Assembly: GCF_005887555.1 (NCBI RefSeq)
Contig: NZ_VCIA01000001.1
Coordinates: 2,852,001-2,916,000, forward strand
DNA: 64,000 nucleotides
Direction of reading: 5' to 3'
From: Lentibacillus cibarius
GTDB taxonomy: Bacteria; Bacillota; Bacilli; Bacillales; Amphibacillaceae
Shown: piece by piece, positions 53,597 to 63,828 of the stretch
How positions within the stretch are numbered: the stretch's first letter is position 1
Layout of the letters: the number at the start of each line of letters is the position of its first letter
Program-made: the position numbers and the translations under genes
The notes under the pieces: model-generated
The model's input: only the letters and a program-made list of their open reading frames with translations
Databases searched by the model: none
What the model was told of the DNA's origin: nothing

Positions 53597-54648
53597 CTAA
53601 GATAGCTGTCTCGTTCGTTTGACAAGAAAGGGAACAATCAATGGCACTGCGATAATAATAACAACAAGCCTTGAAATTTGCATTGCTGCGACGATACTGG
53701 CATCCAGATCCAGAAGCGCCGCTACCGAAGCCATTTGTGGTGCACCAGCTGGCACAATGGCAAGTAAACTAGTTGTAAAATTCAGTGGTGTCATCAGGTA
53801 GAAAATAAACGTCGTTAGAAAAGTAAGGACAAAGAAGGAAGCCAATATTCCTAATCCGGTCCAACCAATATGTTTAAACTCCACTAACGATTCCCGGTCA
53901 AAACGAGCCCCAATAATAACGCCAAGTACAGCCATTCCCCCGCCAACCATTACATCAGGCATCGCAGGTAATGAAATGACAAATGAATGAATGAAAAAAC
54001 CGAGAATAATAGCGTAAATAAACGAGGCACCGGGATTGTCCATTTAACAGCAAGTACTAGTGCTGCGATGACAATGAGGATATATACTGGTATAGCGCCC
54101 CACATTGGTATGCTGTTCTCGGCTGCTGTTTCCAGGCCACTATGATCAACTTTGTTTGTATCCAGCAGTGGTGAAATATACCCGGCAATAAGAGGGATGG
54201 TAAAGACTAACATCATAATCCGTACGCTTTGAAACGCGGCAACAATACTCAGCTTTGCTTTATACGCTCTGCTTAGAGCAATCATCACGGAAGCTCCCGC
54301 TGGCAAGCAGCAAAACAGGGCGGTCTTGGTATCAAGGTTAGAGAACTTATCCAGAATCTTTGCTAAATAAAAGCAAGCAACGAAAAGTGTCACAAGGGCT
54401 ACAAGCTGTGGTAATAGGAAACCGGCAACTTGTTGAAACATGGAGATCTCGATGGATAAACTAATGCTGACACCAATAATAGCAAGTGCTGTGTCAAAGA
54501 GCAGCGGTGGAAACGTTATTTCAGCTATGAAGAGACGATAAATGGCCCCGACAAAGATTGCGCCCAATAACCACCCTGCAGGTATGTGCAAAAGATTGAA
54601 CAAATATCCGCTTGCAAAGCCAACCAAGATTACGGTAACTTTTTGCAT
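53597..54648 (-). pseudogene. AbrB-type membrane protein (PF05145), one-base frameshift
   Basis: Two minus-strand frames together make a full AbrB/ammonia-monooxygenase-type membrane protein. The first (from ATG 54648) has PAGWLLGAIFVGAIYR and CCLPAGASVMIALSRAYK; the second has NPGASFIYAIILGF and IVPAGAPQMASVAALLD, the second repeat. They join at about 54030-54034, where CCGGG on the plus strand lacks one base; restoring it gives KWTIPGASFIYA. The function of the family is poorly known. Sequencing error is possible. Confidence 0.85.
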
Positions 54649-54831
54649 GGAAACCTCACCTTATTGTCTGGTATACGCTAAATGAATTAGCAGGCAATAT
54701 GAAAGAGTATAGCACATAACCATGACGTTAGACGAATGATTAAGCTACTAGAAAAAGGGGGGAGATGTACTTCCGAACTAAAACGAGTCCAAAGGTGTGT
54801 CATATAATCATAAAAAGGGAGGTGAGAAATA

Positions 54832-55155
54832 ATGCCGGAAAAAGATGAACGGATGTTTGCGATGCTGATCTATTTAGTCAGTATATTCTTCCCTGTGCTT
54901 GGTCCATTAATTATTTGGTTGTTTAAACGGGACGAATCGGATTTTGTTGATTATCATGGCAAGGAATACTTTAACTTCTTCTTATCGTTTACGGTTTATT
55001 CCATTATTAGTGGTATTTTGGTTATATTGCTGATTGGCTTTGTATTACTACCGGTTGTAGGCATTTTGGCATTTGTATTTACCATCATTGCATTATTTAA
55101 AGCTAATAATGGAGTACGCTACCGCATACCGCTTGTGTTTCGAATGATTAAATGA
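54832..55155 (+). CDS. DUF4870 membrane protein
   Basis: A 107-residue protein with three spans. Family marks: MFAMLIYLVSIFFPVLGPLI, LFKRDESDFVDYHGKEYFNF (the short H-x-K/AxN-like loop) and a C-terminal YRIPLVFRMI. Function unknown. GGGAGGTGAG precedes the ATG. Terminator at 55162. Confidence 0.85.
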   Translation: MPEKDERMFAMLIYLVSIFFPVLGPLIIWLFKRDESDFVDYHGKEYFNFFLSFTVYSIISGILVILLIGFVLLPVVGILAFVFTIIALFKANNGVRYRIPLVFRMIK

Positions 55156-55161
55156 TGTATT

Positions 55162-55195
55162 AGAGCACTTTTCCGCCCGGAATGGTGCTCTTTAT
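55162..55195 (+). terminator. Terminator after the DUF4870 gene
   Basis: AGAGCAC and GTGCTCT pair around 16 bases, then TTTAT. Confidence 0.65.
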
Positions 55196-55245
55196 AAAGT
55201 CGCTCTGGATGCCTGACTGGTTGCATCTCATTACACTTTACTGGT

Positions 55246-56160
55246 TTAGTTGTCACGATCTGATTTAAATGCGGTCAATTCTTTATTATAACGCAGCAGA
55301 TCAATAAATACTTGCAGTGCCTTTGTTTGGAAGGGTGATGTCGTAAGAATTGAAAAACGTCTTCTATAAGGCAATCCTGTTACCTCGACAATTTGCAGAT
55401 CACCATGTTGCAGCTCTTTTTGGATAGCCCATTGGGATAATAAACTAATTCCCAGACCGGCTTTAACAGCTTCCTTGATTGGTTGCGTGCTGCCAATGTT
55501 CATAATTTTATCCGGTGACATGTTATGGCGCTGAAAAACACTGTCCGCCGCCTCTCTAGTACCGGAGCCGAATTCCCGCAATACCCACGTCTCATTTTCC
55601 AAATCCTCCATTGCGACTTTGTCATTTCGCGCTGCCAGCGGATGACCCGGCGCGGCAACAATGACCATGTCATCCTCTGCAAATGGCTCAATTTTGAGTT
55701 GCTGTTCCTTTTTAAAATGCCCTTCGACAATACCTACGTCCAGCTGATGATGAATAACAGCATCAGCTATTTCGGCCGTGTTGCCTATAGTTACGGTTGG
55801 TTGGACTTCGGGGTACGTTTGCTGCATCTTTGCAATAATATGCGGTAGGACGTATTCACCAAACGTATAGCTCGCCCCGATGGAAAGCGAACCACTTGCT
55901 TTATTGGTTAAATCATCCACAAGATTTTGCATCCTTGTATATAAACTGACGATTTCTTTAGCGTGGTGATATACAATTTCCCCCGCTTTATTTAAACGTA
56001 CATATTTATTGGTTCGCTCAAGCAGTCGGACACCAATGTTTTCCTCAAAGGTACGTATATATTGGCTCACTGCAGGCTGTGTCATGTGCAGTGCTTCTGC
56101 AGCTCTGGAAAAGTTTTGTCTTTCAGCCACTGCTACGAAAACGTGTAAATGTTGGTCCAT
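55246..56160 (-). CDS. LysR family regulator (CysL/YeiE-like)
   Basis: A 304-residue LysR protein with winged helix (QNFSRAAEALHMTQPAVSQY) and effector domain (SGSLSIGASYTFGEYVLPHI, LREFGSGTREAAD). The TFGEYVLP stretch resembles CysL/YeiE-type members. The target is not known; the nearest candidates are the DUF4870 gene or the downstream secreted glycosidase-like gene, divergent at 56355. Confidence 0.88.
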   Translation of the reverse strand: MDQHLHVFVAVAERQNFSRAAEALHMTQPAVSQYIRTFEENIGVRLLERTNKYVRLNKAGEIVYHHAKEIVSLYTRMQNLVDDLTNKASGSLSIGASYTFGEYVLPHIIAKMQQTYPEVQPTVTIGNTAEIADAVIHHQLDVGIVEGHFKKEQQLKIEPFAEDDMVIVAAPGHPLAARNDKVAMEDLENETWVLREFGSGTREAADSVFQRHNMSPDKIMNIGSTQPIKEAVKAGLGISLLSQWAIQKELQHGDLQIVEVTGLPYRRRFSILTTSPFQTKALQVFIDLLRYNKELTAFKSDRDN

Positions 56161-56354
56161 CTTTTATCACCACTGTACTTATTTATTATTTATATTATAT
56201 CATGTCCCGTATGAACATATAGTGTATTAGAAAGGAATTCATTGTACAAAAAAATACACAATCTGAACTTTTTGTCGCATTTTGCAAAATATTGTTCTAT
56301 TCATTGTCGATTTCCTTTATAATAGAATTAAAAGGAAATGGGAGATTGATAGAA

Positions 56355-57575
56355 ATGGAGAGAAAATACCTCAAGATAACCGCTTTCGGCATTATTCTCC
56401 TGCTCATTGTGGCGATTATTCCACTAACTTCAAAGCCAACCAATGGTGAGGAGACATTGGAAGCCAGTCCGCACGCAGAATATCAAACAACGTTGACTCC
56501 AATTGATAGCGAGCAAAAGATGAGGCGATTTACCTATGATTCAGGATTGGATTTCGATTATCCGGGAGCTGTCAGGGGGATTTATGTAACAGGACCATCT
56601 GCAGGCGGAAGCAGGTTTGATGAACTACTCAATTTAGTTGACAACTCTGAATTGAATTCGATGGTGATTGATATTAAAGAGGATCATGGTAATTTAACCA
56701 TTCGTGTACCAGAGGACTCTCCATATGCTGATGCCGCTACTAATTACATTAACGAACCACGGAAAATGCTAAAGGTACTTGAGAAAAAAGGCATTTATCC
56801 GATTGCAAGAATTGTCGTCTTCAAAGATTCCGTTCTTGCCAAGAAACGTCCGGATCTGTCCTTTACCAAAAATGGTGACGTGTGGACAAATAATAAAGGG
56901 GAAGCATTTGTCAACCCATTCCAAAAAGAGGTATGGAACTATAACATGGAAATTGCCAAAAAGGCTGCTGAACTTGGCTTTCAGGAAATTCAGTTTGATT
57001 ACGTACGCTTTCCTGAGGGATTTGAGGATTATGATAATGAACTGAGCTACAGCAAGGGTGACTATAAAGACGAGGATATAAGCAATGTAAAACGACGGGT
57101 TAAGGCTGTTACGGATTTTGTCCAATACGCGAAGAAAGAACTGGAATATTATGACGTGGACCTTGCTGTAGATATTTTTGGGTATACGGCCACAATTGAG
57201 GAAGCGCCAGGAATTGGGCAGAATTTCTCTAAAATAGCCAGCAATGTAGACGTTATATCTTCTATGATTTATCCAAGCCACTGGACATCGTATTTCGGCA
57301 TTTCGTTTCCTGATAAAGAACCATACAAACTTGTGACGGAATATGCAAAAATGGAAAATGAAAAACTGGGAAAAATTGATTCCGCCCCAACATCACGACC
57401 ATGGCTTCAGGACTTTGAGGCACCATGGCTTTACAGTGGTGCACCGACCCAATACGGAAAGGCGGAAGTTGAAGCGCAGATTAAAGCACTAATTGAACAC
57501 GACATCAATGAATTCTTAATCTGGAATGCTGGTAATACGTATACGAAAAATGTGGATTATACACCAATGGATTAA
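56355..57575 (+). CDS. Secreted glycoside-hydrolase-like protein (DUF4015 family)
   Basis: A 406-residue protein with an N-terminal membrane anchor or signal (residues 7-24) and a TIM-barrel glycosidase-like domain. RGIYVTGPSAGG, SMVIDIKEDHGNLTI, YPIARIVVFKD, QFDYVRFPEGF and VDIFGYTA are the DUF4015 pattern; acids in DYVRFPE and AVDIFG are candidate catalytic residues. It probably acts on a cell-surface polysaccharide (inference). ATG 56355 has GGGAGATTGA upstream. Confidence 0.82.
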   Translation: MERKYLKITAFGIILLLIVAIIPLTSKPTNGEETLEASPHAEYQTTLTPIDSEQKMRRFTYDSGLDFDYPGAVRGIYVTGPSAGGSRFDELLNLVDNSELNSMVIDIKEDHGNLTIRVPEDSPYADAATNYINEPRKMLKVLEKKGIYPIARIVVFKDSVLAKKRPDLSFTKNGDVWTNNKGEAFVNPFQKEVWNYNMEIAKKAAELGFQEIQFDYVRFPEGFEDYDNELSYSKGDYKDEDISNVKRRVKAVTDFVQYAKKELEYYDVDLAVDIFGYTATIEEAPGIGQNFSKIASNVDVISSMIYPSHWTSYFGISFPDKEPYKLVTEYAKMENEKLGKIDSAPTSRPWLQDFEAPWLYSGAPTQYGKAEVEAQIKALIEHDINEFLIWNAGNTYTKNVDYTPMD

Positions 57576-57630
57576 TAACTAAGTGGAGCTTCTTTACTTC
57601 AGTCGCGCGAAGGAATATACAAATATTACT

Positions 57631-57670
57631 AAAAAACCGGGCTTTATTGAATAAATCCCGGTTTTTTAAT
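57631..57670 (+). terminator. Terminator
   Basis: AAAAAACCGGG and CCCGGTTTTTT pair around a 15-base A/T-rich centre that itself extends the stem. Confidence 0.9.
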
Positions 57671-57871
57671 AATAATAAAGAACATACGACGATGATTGGA
57701 ACTTTAAACAAACTCATGCTCTTAAATCCGATTTAACAAATGGTCCTGCTATAGTTATAATAAGTACAATTAATTATGATACTGTTCAAGAAAGAGAAGG
57801 AAAGGAAACTAAGTTGGGCAGTCCTTTTCGGAGACTTTTTTGACCAACTACGAATATGAAGGAGTAGATTT

Positions 57872-58456
57872 ATGAATTGGTATGAAAAATTGAACAAGTA
57901 CTTCCCTGTTGAAGAAATGAAATCAAAAGAGCACATGGAAACGCTGCTAAAGGAAAAAGGTGATGTTTACCACAAAGATGAAGGCCCCCACCATGTGTTA
58001 ATGTATGCTGAGTTTGATACATTCCTCTTTATTGACTACGTTTGGGTTTCGTCACAATCAAGAGGGCAGGGAATCGGTCATAAGCTGATGGAAAAACTTA
58101 AAAACCGGAATAAGCCGATTATCCTGGAAGTGGAACCTGTTGATTATGATGATACCGATAGTGAGAAACGCCTGCACTTTTACAAGCGGGAAGGTTTTAA
58201 TCATGCACAGTACATTGATTATAACCGCCGCTCTCTAGCTACAAATGAACAAACCCCGATGGAAATATTGTATTGGTCACCGAGTGAAGAACCGGAAGAA
58301 ACAATCTATGATAAAATGAAGCAGATGTATGAGACTATTCATACATATAAAGATGAAATGTTTTACGGTGAAGCTTATGAACCAGTAGAGGAAGTACTGA
58401 GCTATGATGTGAATCGCAGCACGGATGATATTCTTGATTTAACAAAGAGAGCGTGA
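57872..58456 (+). CDS. yjbC: GNAT acetyltransferase YjbC
   Basis: A 194-residue GNAT-fold protein. VWVSSQSRGQGIGHKLMEKL is the acetyl-CoA-binding Q/RxxGxG/A motif. The acceptor is unknown. In B. subtilis yjbC lies directly upstream of spx, as here. GAAGGAG precedes the ATG by 10 bases. Confidence 0.87.
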   Translation: MNWYEKLNKYFPVEEMKSKEHMETLLKEKGDVYHKDEGPHHVLMYAEFDTFLFIDYVWVSSQSRGQGIGHKLMEKLKNRNKPIILEVEPVDYDDTDSEKRLHFYKREGFNHAQYIDYNRRSLATNEQTPMEILYWSPSEEPEETIYDKMKQMYETIHTYKDEMFYGEAYEPVEEVLSYDVNRSTDDILDLTKRA

Positions 58457-58470
58457 GAACTTTTTTGGTT

Positions 58471-58511
58471 CCGGCCTCTTGCAGCCAGTAAAGCAAGGGG
58501 GCGGATTTTTT
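58471..58511 (+). terminator. Terminator after yjbC
   Basis: CCGGCCTCTTGC and GCAAGGGGGCGG pair (one mismatch, G-T pairs) around 10 bases, then TTTTTT. It makes yjbC and spx partly separate units. Confidence 0.8.
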
Positions 58512-58672
58512 CAGAATCGAATCGGTCATATTAGGATAACTTTCATCTGACTGGCATTCGGTATGGGTTCAGTTGGTTATGGTACAAAAACTTTTCGACA
58601 TTTTTATTTAAAAGGTTTAATTAAAAACAATTTAGGGTACGTTAAAAGTGTATAAGAAAACGCGATTAAGAA

Positions 58673-58813
58673 CATTTTGTGAACAATTATATTTTTTACC
58701 AATTTTTTTGACATATCCTCTACCTTTTGATTGACAACTATAGTATAATTGTACATATAGGTAATTTAAACTTATTTTAATTTAATAATAAGTTAGGAAC
58801 TGTTCACAAAATG
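58673..58813. promoter_or_regulatory. 13-bp perfect inverted repeat flanking the spx upstream region
   Basis: CATTTTGTGAACA (58673-58685) and TGTTCACAAAATG (58801-58813) are exact complements, 115 bases apart. Between them lies an A/T-rich region with TTGACA and TATAAT-like hexamers and a smaller AACTTATT/AATAAGTT repeat (58769-58793). The second arm lies 35 bases before the spx ATG. It could be paired operators or a long-range leader structure. No gene in 58512-58847. Confidence 0.6.
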
Positions 58814-58847
58814 ACTATATATTTATCAGATTGAGGAGTGAAGTTAC

Positions 58848-59243
58848 ATGGTAACACTTTATACCTCACCAAGTTGTACATCTTGCAGGAAAGCAAAAGC
58901 ATGGCTGGAAGAACACGATATACCGTTCAAAGAGCGTAATATCTTTTCTGAACCATTGACACTTGATGAGATCAAGGAAGTATTGCGAATGACCGAAGAT
59001 GGTACTGATGAGATTATATCAACTCGATCGAAGGTATTTCAAAAGCTGGATATCAATTTTGATCAATTACCTATGAAAGATTTGTTCCAATTAATCCAGC
59101 AAAATCCAGGGCTGTTGCGCCGGCCAATTATTTTGGATGAAAAACGGCTGCAGGTCGGATATAATGAAGATGAAATCCGCCGCTTCCTGCCGAGAACGGT
59201 CAGAACATTCCAATTGCGTGAAGCCCAGCGCCTAGTTAACTGA
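58848..59243 (+). CDS. spx: Transcriptional regulator Spx
   Basis: A 131-residue ArsC-fold regulator with the redox switch CxxC (Cys10, Cys13: [10 protein letters not shown]). It binds the RNA polymerase alpha C-terminal domain and redirects transcription under disulfide stress. [20 protein letters not shown] is the conserved RPI region. AGGAGTGAAG ribosome site. mecA follows; the adaptor for Spx turnover in B. subtilis is YjbH, which is not in this window. Confidence 0.96.
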   Translation: MVTLYTSPSCTSCRKAKAWLEEHDIPFKERNIFSEPLTLDEIKEVLRMTEDGTDEIISTRSKVFQKLDINFDQLPMKDLFQLIQQNPGLLRRPIILDEKRLQVGYNEDEIRRFLPRTVRTFQLREAQRLVN

Positions 59244-59247
59244 TTGC

Positions 59248-59340
59248 GACGTACAGGATGTACTAGTGCAGGCATTGTCACAGGACGTGACGGTTCTAGC
59301 CTGCCGACGTGCACGACTGTACTAGACATACTTAGATGGA
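59248..59340. repeat. Dispersed composite repeat, copy C
   Basis: CAGGATGTACTAGTGCAGGC with CACAGGACGT about 10 bases later matches the right module of copy A (4361-4395). It starts a few bases after the spx stop codon. Confidence 0.6.
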
Positions 59341-59368
59341 CAGAAATCGGAACTTCACGGTCGGTTGA

Positions 59369-59418
59369 CCCCCACTTACAATTCCTGGATCACCTCGAAT
59401 TCCCTAAGTGGGGGTTTT
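59369..59418 (+). terminator. Terminator after spx
   Basis: CCCCCACTTA and TAAGTGGGGG pair across 26 bases, then TTTTCG. Confidence 0.7.
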
Positions 59419-59457
59419 CGACGTACAGGGCAGTGCCATGTGTGCAAAAAATAGAAA

Positions 59458-59492
59458 ACGCAGATCCCTTTTCATGCAGATCTGCGTCTTTT
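59458..59492 (+). terminator. Second terminator between spx and mecA
   Basis: ACGCAGATC and GATCTGCGT pair around 12 bases, then CTTTTC. The remaining 59493-59800 holds only A/T-rich sequence with the presumed mecA promoter. Confidence 0.8.
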
Positions 59493-59800
59493 CATTTACC
59501 GCCTACAAGTGCGTCTTACCTGTTGTGCATGTATTGAAAAAATTGGTTGCTATTTTTTCAATTATTTAGTGACAGTGAGCAAAAAATGGGTTAAAATTAG
59601 AAATTAATCATTGATATATAGGCAAATAAGTTTTCAAAAATGCTTGTTCTGTCATACAATGAAGTAAAACGTAATAATGATTATAAACGTGCCATATAGG
59701 GAACATAATAAGTGGATGATATATAAGTTAAGCTGTCTCTTCCACCATTTGGATTTGACTTTGAAAGTCCGGATTCTTTACTCGAAGGGAGAGAAATGAA

Positions 59801-60496
59801 ATGGAAATAGAACGGATAAATGAGAATACGGTGAAATTTTATATTTCATACGTTGATATGGAGGATCGCGGATTCCAGCGTGAGGAGATTTGGTATAACC
59901 GTGAACGGGGAGAACAGTTATTCTGGCAAATGATGGAAGAACTTAATTATAATGAAGACTTTACGGTTGATGGCCCGCTATGGATTCAGGTACAGGCGTT
60001 AGATAAAGGGCTTGAAATTATCGTAACGAAAGCGCAAATCTCCAATGATGGTGAGAATATTGAGCTTCCCGATGAAAATGGCAAGACAGTAGATATCTCC
60101 CTAGATGAGAAAATTGATGACATGTTTGATGATAAATTTGGATCGAATAAATCGGCTAATGCTGATAAAGACGAAGCTGATGATGGCACGTTATCCCTAA
60201 TGGTCCGTTTTGATGATTTTGAAGATATCATTCAATTAAGTCATTATCTGGAGGGCGATGGAGAAGAACTGGAAAACACACTTTACCATTACAAGGATGA
60301 CTACTACTTGTACGTTGGATTTCCACCAGAAGATGATGACAGACAGGAAGATTTGTTGAGTCAGATTTTTGAATTTGCACATGATACCGACATAACAGTT
60401 CATTTCCTTGAAGAATACGGTAAGCGAATCATGGAACAGGATACTTTTGAAAAGATCCGTTACCACTTTCCGGCTACCATTGGACGCTCTGAGTAA
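59801..60496 (+). CDS. mecA: Adaptor protein MecA
   Basis: A 231-residue MecA. The N-terminal substrate-binding domain (MEIERINENTVKFYISY, REEIWYNRERGEQLFW) and C-terminal ClpC-binding domain (LMVRFDDFEDIIQLSHYL) are joined by an acidic linker (residues about 100-140). It delivers ComK and other targets to ClpCP. AAGGGAGAG site. The acidic linker is typical for the family. Confidence 0.95.
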   Translation: MEIERINENTVKFYISYVDMEDRGFQREEIWYNRERGEQLFWQMMEELNYNEDFTVDGPLWIQVQALDKGLEIIVTKAQISNDGENIELPDENGKTVDISLDEKIDDMFDDKFGSNKSANADKDEADDGTLSLMVRFDDFEDIIQLSHYLEGDGEELENTLYHYKDDYYLYVGFPPEDDDRQEDLLSQIFEFAHDTDITVHFLEEYGKRIMEQDTFEKIRYHFPATIGRSE

Positions 60497-60660
60497 GGGT
60501 GTCTATTTTTTTGCCATTTTTAACCCTTGGATGATTTGATGCTGATTACTAAGGTTTGTTGATGGTTGCAGCTACTTTTGCTGTGAGCCCATCTGCACTG
60601 AAATGTTTTGCAGGAATTTGACCTCTCTTGTCGAATAGATAAGATGGAGGTGATTTTTTT

Positions 60661-61860
60661 ATGCTGCAAGCAAAAACAGAAGATGGAGAGCTTGTGACAC
60701 TCGCATCATTGACTAGGCAGGAAATAGCCATGATGAAGGCGAAAGGGAAATTCTTTTGTCCGTCATGTAACCAGCCAGTTGTCGCCAAGGCAGGTACGAA
60801 ACTAATCCCGCACTTTGCCCATTCCTCAAACACACGGTGTCCATCACAAGAAGGTGGAGAAGGCGTGTACCACGAAAAAGGCAAGCTACTGTTGTATCAG
60901 TGGCTGAAAAGTCAACAACTGAATGTTTGGCTTGAAGCTTATATTCCGGAAATAAGCCAGCGTCCTGATCTCTTGCTTCAGTTGAAAAATAAAACAATAG
61001 CCATTGAATATCAATGTGCTCGAATACCGCCGGAACTTGTTGCTAAACGAAACAGGGGATATGCTCGTGCCGGAATTGTTCCTATTTGGATATTAGGTGC
61101 AAACACGCTGAAAAGGTATAACGGACATCAGCTTAAAGTCGACCAGTTTCATCTTTCGTTTATCCATCAATTTTCTTCTGATTTCCCGCGTACGTTGTAT
61201 TTATTTTGCCCGGAAACACAACACTTCATTTTATTTCAGGATTTATTTTTCACAACACTGCATAGAGCTTCAGGAAAAATGAATATCCGCAAATTGCAAG
61301 CTATGAACTTTCTGGACTTATTTCACATCGCCTATTTCAAACAAGAACAGCTTGTTCCTATTTGGAAACGGGAGAAGCGTTCTTTCCGATTGCATATACC
61401 AAGATATGCACAGGGGCGGGAGTTCGCGTGGCAACAGTGGTTATATGTCAGAAATACGAACAGGCAATTACTTCCTTCTTTTATTTATCTTCCTATAGAT
61501 TCACAACATATGATGAAAACCCCGCCATGGGATTGGCAAAGTCGTATTTGTCTTGATATCATCCATCCACTGACGGTCGGCTCAACTTTCCATTATGAAT
61601 CCTGTACACATATATTGCGCAGTCAAATGCATAAGCCTTCATTTTTCCCACTAATAAAATCAGCCGCAAACCCAATCACACAATACCTGCAAATGCTGGA
61701 ACAATTGCATATCATTCATAAACAATCGCCAACCACATATAGAAAACAAATGCCTATTCACTTTTATGAGCATTTGGAGGAAGCGCTGGACGGGGACGAA
61801 CGTTTGATGCGACAATTAATAAAAAAGCATGATTTGTTCATTATTCGTCATACTAACTAA
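60661..61860 (+). CDS. coiA: Competence protein CoiA
   Basis: A 399-residue CoiA-family protein. The N-terminal zinc-finger-like FFCPSCNQPVVAKAG with HFAH is followed by a nuclease-like region (EAYIPEISQRPDLLLQ, IAIEYQCA, matching a PD-(D/E)xK pattern). It acts in DNA uptake/recombination during competence. GGAGGTG precedes the ATG. Position between mecA and pepF matches B. subtilis. Confidence 0.9.
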   Translation: MLQAKTEDGELVTLASLTRQEIAMMKAKGKFFCPSCNQPVVAKAGTKLIPHFAHSSNTRCPSQEGGEGVYHEKGKLLLYQWLKSQQLNVWLEAYIPEISQRPDLLLQLKNKTIAIEYQCARIPPELVAKRNRGYARAGIVPIWILGANTLKRYNGHQLKVDQFHLSFIHQFSSDFPRTLYLFCPETQHFILFQDLFFTTLHRASGKMNIRKLQAMNFLDLFHIAYFKQEQLVPIWKREKRSFRLHIPRYAQGREFAWQQWLYVRNTNRQLLPSFIYLPIDSQHMMKTPPWDWQSRICLDIIHPLTVGSTFHYESCTHILRSQMHKPSFFPLIKSAANPITQYLQMLEQLHIIHKQSPTTYRKQMPIHFYEHLEEALDGDERLMRQLIKKHDLFIIRHTN

Positions 61861-61925
61861 AATGAAGGATTTTTTGTGGGGGATATCGAATTATTATGTA
61901 TTACGTATGATAGGAGGAAGATACA

Positions 61926-63736
61926 TTGGCAAAAGCAGCAAAAGAACTACCGAGAAGAAGTGACATTCCGGAAGAACGCAAATGGAAATTGGAAGATATT
62001 TTTGCAACTGATGATGATTGGGAACAGGAATTGAAGTCACTACAGAATGATTTTCCGTCCATTACCAAATTTAAGGGGAAAATCGCTGAATCAGCGCAGA
62101 ATCTTTATGATGTTCTTTCGCTTCAGGATGAGCTGTCCGAACGATTAGGGAAATTGTTTACATACGCGCATATGCGTTATGACGAGGACACGACCAATTC
62201 AACGTACCAGGCACTAAATGAGAAAGCAGAAAACCTATTGACGATTGCATCCAGCACAATGAGTTTTATTGTTCCGGAGATTTTGGAAATGGATGATAAA
62301 AAGATACAGTCTTTTCTTCAGGAAAAAGAAGATTTAAAGCTGTATAAAAAGGTACTTGATGACATTAGTCGGCAGCGCCCGCATGTATTAAGTGAAAAAG
62401 AAGAAGAACTGTTAGCTGAGGCATCCGAGCCGATGGGGAGTGCGTCGAATACATTCAGCATGCTGAACAATGCTGACTTAACATTCCCATCAATCACCAA
62501 TGATGACGGGGAAAAAGTTGATCTGACTCACGGCCGTTATATCGGTTTTCTCGAGTCCAAAGATCGAAATGTACGCAAGGCTGCATTCCAGGCGATGTAT
62601 AATACGTACGGCAAATTCATCAATACATTTGCTTCCACACTGAGTGGAAATGTGAAAGCAAATAATTTCAATGCTAAGGTACGCAACTATGATTCCGCAC
62701 GTCAAGCAGCACTAGATGACAATCATATTCCCGAGCAAGTATATGATAATCTTGTCGAAGCTGTTAACGAAAAACTGCCACTGTTGCACCGGTACGTCCG
62801 CCTGCGTAAACAAGTGCTCGGTCTGGACGAGTTGCATATGTATGATATATATACACCGCTCGTTAAGGATGCTGATATGCATATCCCATACGAAGAAGCA
62901 CAACAGTATGTGCTGGAGGGACTGAAACCGCTTGGCGAAGATTATGTAAGTATCTTGAAAAAAGGATTCGAAAGCCGCTGGATCGATGTGGAAGAAAGTA
63001 AAGGCAAACGAAGCGGTGCGTACTCATCCGGTGCGTATGGGACGCACCCATATATTCTTTTGAATTGGCAGGATAAAGTAAATGATGTGTTCACTCTGGC
63101 ACATGAACTTGGTCATTCCCTGCATAGTTATTATACGCGCAAAAACCAGCCATTCCGTTATGGTAACTACTCTATTTTTGTAGCCGAGGTAGCTTCAACA
63201 ACAAACGAAGCATTGCTAAACGACTATATGCTGAATCAAGTGGAAGATGAAAAACAGAAATTGTATTTATTGAACCACTTTCTGGAAGGGTTCCGAGGTA
63301 CAGTCTTCCGCCAAACAATGTTTGCTGAATTTGAGCATGAGATTCACAAACATGCTCAAAGCGGAGAGGCATTAACCGCTGATAAACTGACAGAGATTTA
63401 TTATAACTTGAATAAAAAATACTTTGGTGATGATGTTGTCTCCGATGAAGAAATTGGCAAGGAATGGGCCAGGATTCCACATTTCTACATGGATTACTAT
63501 GTCTATCAGTATGCAACTGGGTATTCCGCAGCGACAGCCCTAGCCAGCCAATTCTTAGCGGGGAAGAAGGTGCCGTCGATCGCTACTTGAATTTCCTAAA
63601 ATCCGGCAGCAGTGACTATCCAATTGAAACTCTCAAAAAAGCCGGTGTTGACATGACATCGAAAGAGCCAATATTGGCAGCACTTGATGTGTTTGAAGAA
63701 AAACTAAATGAGATGGAAGAACTGTTGCTGAAGTAA
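61926..63736 (+). pseudogene. pepF: Oligoendopeptidase F, one-base frameshift near the C-terminus
   Basis: An M3B metallopeptidase. The first frame runs 554 residues from TTG 61926 (AGGAGGAAG site) and contains the zinc motif HELGHSLHSYY (HExxH). At the run GGGG (63560-63563) one G is missing, and the frame drifts into VPSIAT and stops. The +1 frame continues EEGAVDRYLNFLKSGSSDYP and the family's usual MEELLLK end at 63736. With one G restored the protein has a normal PepF length of about 600. Homopolymer sequencing error is a serious possibility. Confidence 0.88.
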
Positions 63737-63757
63737 AAAAGAGAGAAACTGTCACAT

Positions 63758-63792
63758 AAAAAACGCTTGGATGAATTTCCAAGCGTTTTTTG
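63758..63792 (+). terminator. Terminator after pepF
   Basis: AAAAAACGCTTGGA and TCCAAGCGTTTTTT, 5-7 base loop; same stem as at 2748 and 36459. Confidence 0.9.
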
Positions 63793-63828
63793 TATGAGCC
63801 CCCTTAACACATGGGATTTTGTCTGGTA

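Noticed and set aside
56769..57281. A 170-codon minus-strand frame inside the DUF4015 gene
   Set aside because: No ribosome site and it lies wholly within a well-supported gene on the other strand.
58709..58746. A defined SigA promoter for spx
   Set aside because: TTGACA and TATAAT-like hexamers are present, but no pair has 16-18 base spacing, so no exact promoter is claimed.
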